Assembly (NCBI GenBank): GCA_002869535.1
Contig: PKUK01000003.1
Span: 295,347-346,436 of the forward strand
Source of the DNA: Arcobacter sp.
Lineage (GTDB): Bacteria > Campylobacterota > Campylobacteria > Campylobacterales > Arcobacteraceae
Length of the DNA stretch: 51,090 nucleotides
Reading direction: 5' to 3'
Shown here: one piece after another, positions 45,373 to 51,090 of the stretch
Layout of the letters: the number at the start of each line of letters is the position of its first letter
Numbering within the stretch: the first letter of the stretch is position 1
Made by a program: the position numbers and the translations under genes
The notes under the pieces: model-generated
What the model saw: only the letters and a program-made list of their open reading frames with translations
Databases searched by the model: none
What the model was told of the DNA's origin: nothing

Positions 45373-46386
45373 TATAAAATCAATAATTTTTTTTCTAGCA
45401 TCATTAGATATTAGTCTTACTAGATTCTCAGAAATAGTTTTTACATCACTATTTAAGGCCTCAGTTAAGATAGTTCTATTTAACTCTTTTTCCCTAACTA
45501 AAAATGCAAGATTTTTCTCTTTTAGAAATTTTGCATTGCCATATTGATGATCTTGGGCAGCATAAGGGAAGGGAACAAAAAGTGTTGGCAATCCATTTGC
45601 TACAAGTTCCCATAAAGTTGATGCACCAGAACGACTAATTGCAAAATCAGCCTCTTTCATCTTATCAACTAAATTATTGGTAAAATCAAATACATCAACT
45701 TCGATACCTAATTTTTTATATTCAGATTTAACTCTAGTAAAGTCATTACCACCTGTTTGATGAATGATTTTTATTCCTAGATTATCTAACTCTTTAGCAA
45801 CACTTAGTGCAAAATTATTGATTGCCAATGCCCCTTGAGAACCTCCAAGAAAAATCACTTTTTCTATCTTTTCTCTAACTCTTGAGTTTGAAAAGAACTC
45901 TTCACTTACAGGATAATCTTTTATTTTAGAGTCTTTTAAATATGAAGAAAAAACTTCTGTTGCAAACTTAGATGTTATTTTATTTAGTTTTCCCATACAT
46001 GAGTTTTGCTCATGAATATACAATTTGCAAGAAGGAATTAAAATAGAAGCAAATGTAGCAGGAGCAGCAGAAAATCCACCCACACTAATCACTCTTTTTA
46101 CATCATTCTTAATAAAAAAAACATAACACTTAAGTGTTTGAAAAAAGATTTGAAAAAGAGCTTTTATTTTTCCTAAAAAACCTTTATTCACAACTCCTCT
46201 AGTATCTAAAAAATAACTCTTTTTTAAATTTGCATATGCATCAAACCACTTTTTATCTTGTCCATTTAAAGAACCTATAAAAAATGGCTTAATATTTTTA
46301 TTAATAGCTAATTCATCTATAAATGCCTTAGCAACTTTTAAATGTCCACCAGTACCACCACCAGTTATAACAACATTTCCAATCAT
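45352..46386 (-). CDS. murG: UDP-GlcNAc--lipid I GlcNAc transferase
   Basis: MurG turns lipid I into lipid II at the inner face of the membrane. The 344-residue protein has the Gly-rich [23 protein letters not shown], the GGSQGA loop, and the UDP-GlcNAc site [25 protein letters not shown] with AAQDHQY. It overlaps ftsW by four bases (ATGA type). Confidence 0.96.
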   Translation of the reverse strand: MIGNVVITGGGTGGHLKVAKAFIDELAINKNIKPFFIGSLNGQDKKWFDAYANLKKSYFLDTRGVVNKGFLGKIKALFQIFFQTLKCYVFFIKNDVKRVISVGGFSAAPATFASILIPSCKLYIHEQNSCMGKLNKITSKFATEVFSSYLKDSKIKDYPVSEEFFSNSRVREKIEKVIFLGGSQGALAINNFALSVAKELDNLGIKIIHQTGGNDFTRVKSEYKKLGIEVDVFDFTNNLVDKMKEADFAISRSGASTLWELVANGLPTLFVPFPYAAQDHQYGNAKFLKEKNLAFLVREKELNRTILTEALNSDVKTISENLVRLISNDARKKIIDFILSENQK

Positions 46387-47606
46387 TTTTTGACTCTTTC
46401 TTCTTTTGATAATTTACTAATTGATAATATTAAACCAATGGATATTCCAAGACTTAACATGGAAGAACCCCCATAACTTAAAAAGGGAACTGCAATACCT
46501 TTTATAGGAATCATTCCTGATATTCCATAAGAATTAATTAAAAAAGCAATAATTATCATAAGCCCTATTCCCAAAGTAAACAGATGATATATTGGATTAT
46601 CTACTCTTTTACTTATTTTAAAAATTCTCCAAACTATCACATATAAAATCGCTGAAACAATAAAAAGACCTAAAAGTCCTGTCTCTTCAGTAATTCCAGC
46701 TAAAATAAAATCAGTATGAACTTCAGATAAGAATCCTAACTTTATGTTTCCTTGAGCTAAGCCTGTACCAAAAAAACCACCATTATGAATTGCATTTAAG
46801 GAGTGTGAAACCTGATATGGTTCAGGAAGTTCTTCTATTCTTAAATGTTTATCTGCCCATGTAGGTAGAATCGATAAAATTTTATCTTGATTTAATGCCC
46901 ACCAAGAGTAAATACGTTGAACCCTATGTGGTGCTGCTAAAATCAAAGATATAATTCCAAGTACTATTAAAAAACCCAAAGCTAAAAATATCTTAAAACT
47001 TCTATTTGCAAAAATCAACAAAACAACCAAAATAAGACCTAATAATACAACTTGTCCCAAATCTTTTTGTAAAAAAGCTACTAAAAATACTACAAGTAAA
47101 AAAGCAACAAAATAAGGCAATAATAATATTGTTTCCTCTTTCAATCCCATTTTTTTGGGCTTATCCATTAATCTTCTATGAAATGACCAAGCAAGAAAAT
47201 ATATAAATCCTATTTTAAAAAACTCTACAGGGGATAAAGAAAAACCAGGAAGTCTTATCCATCTATTTGCTCCACCAGCAGTTGTAACAACAGAACTTGG
47301 TAAAAATGGCATTGCAATCATTAAAATTAAAAAAATTATAAATAAAAACATTCCAACTTTACCGATGATAAAATCTGGATTAAAAAAAGATATACCCCAC
47401 ATAAGAAATATAGATAAAACTCCTACTAATAACTGCCTTGTAAAGAAGTGGTATTGTGAATATTCATAATATACAACTGTGTAAACACTCAATGAGTATG
47501 AAAATATAATACTAATTATAATCAATAATGAGGCTAATATAAACAGCAAATAGTCAGGTTGTGAAAAGTTCTGATTTGATTTAAACATATTTTGGATAAA
47601 ATTCAT
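46383..47606 (-). CDS. ftsW: FtsW/RodA/SpoVE family glycan polymerase
   Basis: The 407-residue multi-pass membrane protein (about ten segments) belongs to the SEDS family that polymerises lipid II. Its landmarks are GGANRWIRLPGFSLSPVEF and, near the end, PIKGIAVPFLSYGGSSML. The location next to murG and a class B PBP favours FtsW rather than RodA. Its -10 box is five bases before the ATG, so the message is probably leaderless. Confidence 0.93.
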   Translation of the reverse strand: MNFIQNMFKSNQNFSQPDYLLFILASLLIIISIIFSYSLSVYTVVYYEYSQYHFFTRQLLVGVLSIFLMWGISFFNPDFIIGKVGMFLFIIFLILMIAMPFLPSSVVTTAGGANRWIRLPGFSLSPVEFFKIGFIYFLAWSFHRRLMDKPKKMGLKEETILLLPYFVAFLLVVFLVAFLQKDLGQVVLLGLILVVLLIFANRSFKIFLALGFLIVLGIISLILAAPHRVQRIYSWWALNQDKILSILPTWADKHLRIEELPEPYQVSHSLNAIHNGGFFGTGLAQGNIKLGFLSEVHTDFILAGITEETGLLGLFIVSAILYVIVWRIFKISKRVDNPIYHLFTLGIGLMIIIAFLINSYGISGMIPIKGIAVPFLSYGGSSMLSLGISIGLILSISKLSKEERVKK

Positions 47607-47611
47607 ATCAC

Positions 47612-47619
47612 ATTATAAT
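47612..47619. promoter_or_regulatory. Shared palindromic -10 element for ftsW and ftsI
   Basis: The octamer ATTATAAT contains TATAAT on both strands (minus 47612-47617, plus 47614-47619). Five bases separate it from the ftsW ATG, and 15 bases separate it from the ftsI ATG. The divergent genes lie only 28 bases apart, so one site must serve both. Confidence 0.55.
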
Positions 47620-47634
47620 CTAATATGGATAAAG

Positions 47635-49497
47635 ATGTCTTCAAAAAACATAAACAAAATTACTAGAATTAAAAAAATTTTTATAATACTTATATTTATT
47701 TTCCTAAGCATAGTACTTCTTCTATCAAATGTATTCGTAACTATATCAGATAAAAGAAGACTGCCAAATTTACAAAGTAGTAAATCAGAGTTAGCAATAA
47801 GAGGAAATATCTTAAGTGAAGATAATTTTAAAATCTCATCTTCTATAAAACTATATAAAGCAACTATTGATACTAGATTTTTGGATATCAAAAAAAAGAG
47901 TCTTTTTATTAAACTTTTTTCTATTTATAGTGATATTCCAGAAGCCAAAATAAAAGAAAAGATTGATGATTCATTAAGAAATCCAGGCTCTATTGTTTTA
48001 TCATATAATATTGATTCAAAAACTGCTAAAAACTTAAAAGAGCTTGGATTTAAACTAAGACATCTTGATGTATTTAAATCTATTCAAATAAATGACAATA
48101 AGATTTTAAGAGGTTTAAATATAAATGAAAGTGGCGAAAAAAGACTATACTCCTATGAAGATACCTTAACTCCAGTTATTGGGTATATAAGAAAGTATGA
48201 AACAAAAGATGGAAAAACAAAAGTAAATGGCATAAAGGGATTAGAGAAAAGCTATAACAATATATTAAATAATACAAAAGATGGTACACTAAAAGGTACA
48301 AGAGATGTACTTTCATATATCTCTTTTAATAAAGATTCAATAATTCAAAATCGTGTTGATGGTGCTGATTTAATACTAAATATTCCCCTTAGACTTCAAA
48401 AAAACCTAGAACTAATGATTGATGGTTTTAAAACAAAACTAGGTGCAGATGAAATTATTGTTTCAATAATGGAGAGTAATACAGGTAAAATAAAAGCCTT
48501 AGCCTCTTCAAATAGATTTGACCCTGGATTAATCAGACAATCAGATATTCCTTATTTAGATGTAAGTGCAATTGAATTCTTATTTGAACCAGGTTCAATT
48601 ATTAAACCAATATCAATAGCCCTTGTAATGGACAAAGATAGAATCAAAGAAAATGAACTCTTTAATGCTTATAATGGATTTGGTAAGATTAATTCAAAAG
48701 GTGAATATCCAAGGGGAAGATACAAACTTGGCAGATACACTATAGGTGATGATCATCAGTTTACCAAACGATTTTTAACAGTTGATGATATATTTGTTCA
48801 CTCTAGTAATATTGGAACCTTACAACTAGCTCAAAGATTAAGTGGAAAAGAGATGTATGAAGGACTAAAGACCTTTGGTATTACAGAAAAGACACAAATA
48901 GATCTTCCTTATGAAAAAGTTGGAGTTATGCCAACAATTAGACAGTTTTCTGCAGGTGAAAGTAAGGGTGAAGATAATGTATTTAAAGCAACTATTTCAT
49001 ATGGACAAGGTATGACATCTACTTTTATGCAAATGTTAAAGGCATATTCAGTCTTTAATAATGAAGGAGTTATGGTTACACCCAAAATTGTTCAAAGTTT
49101 ACTTGTAGATGATAATAAATTAAGTCTAGATGATGATACCAACACAAAAGTTATTTCAACAAAAACTGCCAATGAAATAAAAAGATTATTAATTAAAACT
49201 GTTAATAAAGGTACTGGAATTAATACGCAAATTGAAGGTATTGAAATAGGTGGAAAAACTGGAACTGCACAAATTGCAAGGCATGGTAAATATCAAGATA
49301 TTTATATTTCATCATTTTTTGGATTTGCAAATGATAAAGAAAGAAAATACACTATTGGAGTAACAGTAATAAATCCAATTTCAACAGGAAAGTATTGGTA
49401 TTATCACTATGCTTCATGGTCAGCAGTGCCACTATTTAAAGAAGCTGTAAATAATTTAATCAAACTAAACTATTTATCTAAGAGTTCAGAAAACTAA
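47635..49497 (+). CDS. ftsI: Class B penicillin-binding protein, peptidoglycan transpeptidase (FtsI/PBP2-like)
   Basis: The 620-residue transpeptidase has one N-terminal membrane segment (about 16-35), a dimerisation-type domain (RGNILSEDN), and the penicillin-binding motifs SIIK (Ser320 in EPGSIIKP), SSN (about 392-394) and KTGT (about 540). It works with the divergently encoded FtsW. The short leader has GGATAAAG before the ATG. Confidence 0.92.
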   Translation: MSSKNINKITRIKKIFIILIFIFLSIVLLLSNVFVTISDKRRLPNLQSSKSELAIRGNILSEDNFKISSSIKLYKATIDTRFLDIKKKSLFIKLFSIYSDIPEAKIKEKIDDSLRNPGSIVLSYNIDSKTAKNLKELGFKLRHLDVFKSIQINDNKILRGLNINESGEKRLYSYEDTLTPVIGYIRKYETKDGKTKVNGIKGLEKSYNNILNNTKDGTLKGTRDVLSYISFNKDSIIQNRVDGADLILNIPLRLQKNLELMIDGFKTKLGADEIIVSIMESNTGKIKALASSNRFDPGLIRQSDIPYLDVSAIEFLFEPGSIIKPISIALVMDKDRIKENELFNAYNGFGKINSKGEYPRGRYKLGRYTIGDDHQFTKRFLTVDDIFVHSSNIGTLQLAQRLSGKEMYEGLKTFGITEKTQIDLPYEKVGVMPTIRQFSAGESKGEDNVFKATISYGQGMTSTFMQMLKAYSVFNNEGVMVTPKIVQSLLVDDNKLSLDDDTNTKVISTKTANEIKRLLIKTVNKGTGINTQIEGIEIGGKTGTAQIARHGKYQDIYISSFFGFANDKERKYTIGVTVINPISTGKYWYYHYASWSAVPLFKEAVNNLIKLNYLSKSSEN

Positions 49498-49527
49498 AAA
49501 TTTAACCTCTTTAATACATAAAATTGA

Positions 49528-49533
49528 TATAAT
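49528..49533 (+). promoter_or_regulatory. -10 box of the cyclophilin operon
   Basis: TATAAT lies 23 bases upstream of the ATG at 49557, with AAAGGA as ribosome-binding site in between, a conventional short leader. Confidence 0.5.
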
Positions 49534-49556
49534 TGCATAAATTTTAAAGGATAAAA

Positions 49557-50072
49557 ATGTTCGGATCAAAAGAAGAATTAAAAAAATACGATTTACCAAA
49601 AGAAGAATTAGAAAAATTTCAATATGCAAAATTTACTACTGATAAAGGTGTAATTTGGGCTAAATTATTCCCAGAATCAACTCCAATTGCTGTATCAAAC
49701 TTTGCAACACTTGCTAAAGATGGGTTTTACAATGGCCTTGTTTTCCACAGAGTAATCCCTGGTTTTATGGCACAAGGTGGTTGCCCAGATGGTTCAGGAA
49801 TGGGAGGACCAGGATGGTCTATTCCTTGTGAAACAGATGCAGAAAATAAAGTTCATAAAAGAGGAACTCTTTCTATGGCTCATGCAGGAAAAAATACAGG
49901 TGGAAGTCAATTCTTTATCTGTTTTGTTGCTTGTCCACATTTAGATGGTGGTCATACTGTTTTTGGAGGAATTGAAGAGAGTGATAAAGCAAGTTTTGAA
50001 ACACTAGATTCAATCAATCAAAAAGATACAATAGAATCAATTGAGATTCTAGAATCAAGAGATGATAACTAA
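49557..50072 (+). CDS. Cyclophilin-type peptidyl-prolyl isomerase
   Basis: The 171-residue protein speeds prolyl isomerisation during folding. The cyclophilin core is present: FHRVIPGFMAQGGCPDGSGMGGPG with the catalytic Arg, then GTLSMAHAGKNTGGSQFFI. No signal peptide is present, so it is cytoplasmic. Its last codons overlap the next gene by 11 bases. Confidence 0.94.
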   Translation: MFGSKEELKKYDLPKEELEKFQYAKFTTDKGVIWAKLFPESTPIAVSNFATLAKDGFYNGLVFHRVIPGFMAQGGCPDGSGMGGPGWSIPCETDAENKVHKRGTLSMAHAGKNTGGSQFFICFVACPHLDGGHTVFGGIEESDKASFETLDSINQKDTIESIEILESRDDN

Positions 50073-50523
50073 TATTATACTCTTTATCCATATCATATCA
50101 GCTGCCACCTGGGTTGGTGGTGGCTTACTACTTTTTGGTATGGGTATTTATTTTAAAGACCCAAAGGTACAAAAAGTAATATACTCTCATATTGGACCTT
50201 TTTATGGATACTTTCAATTAATCTGGATAACACTATTAATAATAACAGGTTTGCTTTTATTAAATCAACATAATCTTTATTCAATAATACTTGATGAAGA
50301 GTTCAGAAACTCTCAATTTGGAATATTGTTATATAGAAAACTTTTTATAGTTTTATTAGTAGTTCTTGCAACAGCTCTACATATGTATATATCATTAAAA
50401 GCTCATGGAAGAGAAAGAACTAACAAAGAAAAAATAATTTCTAGAGCCTCATCTATGTTTATCTTTTTATTTAACTTCTCTATTATTTGGTATGCTATGA
50501 ATATATCTCAATATTTTATTTAA
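50062..50523 (+). CDS. CopD-like integral membrane protein
   Basis: The 153-residue protein has four membrane segments (about 4-26, 50-68, 90-110, 128-148). The opening HIISAATWVGGGLLLFG and the histidine in LATALHMYISLKAHG resemble the CopD/YjiN-type copper-resistance membrane domain. Metal transport is a possibility, not shown. It overlaps the cyclophilin gene by 11 bases and precedes the Rof-like gene by 10, so the three are probably one operon. Confidence 0.65.
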   Translation: MITNIILFIHIISAATWVGGGLLLFGMGIYFKDPKVQKVIYSHIGPFYGYFQLIWITLLIITGLLLLNQHNLYSIILDEEFRNSQFGILLYRKLFIVLLVVLATALHMYISLKAHGRERTNKEKIISRASSMFIFLFNFSIIWYAMNISQYFI

Positions 50524-50533
50524 AAGGCAGATT

Positions 50534-50764
50534 ATGTACAATCCAATTTCATGTGAATTTTTTGATCAACTAGATGTAGCAATAAAAAGGAAAATACCTT
50601 CTACTATCATTTATTTTAATGAGGAAGAGATATTAACTGTAAAAGGCTTAGTTCATACCTTAATAGTTATTAAAGGAAAAGAATATTTACTCTTAGATAA
50701 TAAACAACAAATAAGACTTGATTTAGTCATCTCATTTAATGGCAAAAAATATATTGAAATCTAA
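50534..50764 (+). CDS. Rho-binding antiterminator (Rof)-like protein
   Basis: This 76-residue protein resembles the Rof/YaeO family, which binds Rho and blocks transcription termination. The family's PISCEFFDQL opening (usually Y-x-PI-x-C-D) and the internal strand pattern ending in QQIRLDLVISF are matched. The protein is a small beta-barrel by pattern. AAGGCAG precedes the ATG. The identity rests on pattern memory, so it is moderately confident. Confidence 0.6.
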   Translation: MYNPISCEFFDQLDVAIKRKIPSTIIYFNEEEILTVKGLVHTLIVIKGKEYLLLDNKQQIRLDLVISFNGKKYIEI

Positions 50765-50828
50765 AAACAATTCTCTATTCTTATAGAAAACTATCAAATA
50801 AAACTAGATATAAGTAAATAAAAAAGAG

Positions 50829-50904
50829 TGGTGCTCACAGCGGGAATCGAACCTGCAACCTCTTGCTTACCATGCAATTGCTCTACCGTTGGAGCTATGC
50901 GAGC
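50829..50904 (-). tRNA. tRNA-Thr (GGU), with unusual stems
   Basis: The cloverleaf is complete with encoded CCA. The anticodon loop ATGGTAA gives anticodon GGT. Irregularities are A27 facing G43 at the top of the anticodon stem, A51 facing C63 in the T-stem (GCAGG/CCCGC), and C14 in the D-loop. The acceptor GCTCGCA/TGTGAGC pairs with one G-U. The gene lies just downstream of an rRNA operon end on the same strand. Confidence 0.9.
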
Positions 50905-51003
50905 TAATTATAGTGAATAACTAATAATGAATAGTGACACCTTAAAGTAGAAAATAAATTCTAGTTCATGGAATAATATTATACATATCAGTAAAAAAAG
51001 GGC

Positions 51004-51054
51004 TAAAAAAAAGCCTCTATCTAAATACTAGAAACTAGTAGTTGGATAAAGGCT
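51004..51054 (-). terminator. rRNA operon terminator
   Basis: On the minus strand AGCCTTTATC pairs with GATAGAGGCT (one G-U), with an inner TACTAG/CTAGTA hairpin, and a run of T follows (the A-run at 51004-51012). It lies directly after the 5S-like end. Confidence 0.75.
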
Positions 51055-51065
51055 TAAAAATACTC

Positions 51066-51090
51066 AAGAGTTGGCGACGACTTACGTTTC
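51066..51090 (-). rRNA. rrf: 3' tip of a 5S rRNA gene (partial)
   Basis: Read on the minus strand the last 25 bases (ACGTAAGTCGTCGCCAACTC near the end) look like the 3' strand of 5S rRNA helix I with the preceding GUAAGUCG turn. The rest lies beyond the window. The following strong terminator supports the end of an rRNA operon. Confidence 0.6.

Overview
The window is a low-GC (roughly 30 percent by eye) chromosomal segment of a campylobacterotal bacterium, most likely Arcobacter or a close relative. The call rests on several features: the gene order tuf–rpmG–tRNA-Trp–secE–nusG–rplKAJL–rpoB–rpoC with rpoB and rpoC separate rather than fused, the futalosine-pathway gene mqnA, the style of the ribosomal proteins and EF-Tu, and a proteobacterial-type aceE–aceF–lpd operon. 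I see no prophage, insertion sequence or CRISPR array.

Layout. Bases 1-11527 hold unrelated single genes: a broken alpha/beta hydrolase, a lipoprotein, a methyltransferase, a DUF234 protein, an EEP-family phosphatase, a chemoreceptor, a cache-domain protein, YaiI and YwbE family proteins, an FkbM-type methyltransferase, then lipA with a lipoate ligase-like gene. Two gene-free stretches here (68-716 and 2517-2831) fold into long inverted repeats. Bases 11854-18067 encode the pyruvate dehydrogenase complex, whose lipoyl domains need the neighbouring lipoate genes. Bases 19621-33551 are the minus-strand transcription and translation block. Bases 33789-36467 hold four tRNAs, murD and mraY. Bases 36535-49497 are mainly cell wall and central metabolism: gpmI, an orphan ABC ATPase, PBP1A, glnA, a PHP phosphatase, moaE, moaD, mqnA, uppP, murG, ftsW and ftsI. 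The end carries a cyclophilin–CopD-like–Rof-like trio, tRNA-Thr(GGU), and the terminator and 3' tip of what looks like a 5S rRNA gene.

The most striking property is not a new system but damage. Six genes carry a single in-frame stop codon after which the family sequence continues unbroken in the same frame: the hydrolase (1383), lipA (9919), aceE (14464), a YciI-like gene (19430), rpoB (25853) and rplA (30540). Four of these are core genes, and rpoB and rplA are cut in the middle. The replaced codon I infer is Glu in five cases and Ser in lipA, so every change is explained by a G:C to T:A transversion. tRNA-Phe has an acceptor-stem mismatch explained by the same change. Two further genes (FkbM, DUF234) have a good ribosome-binding site followed by AUC or AUA where AUG is expected. 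The simplest readings are consensus sequence error (for example oxidised-guanine damage at low coverage) or a strain with a G-to-T mutator history. Stop-codon readthrough is a less likely third reading. Raw reads would decide.

Regulation visible in the sequence includes several leaderless promoters with TATAAT five bases before the ATG, back-to-back -10 boxes between ftsW and ftsI and between mraY and gpmI, and hairpins built over the stop codons of lpd, rplA and glnA.
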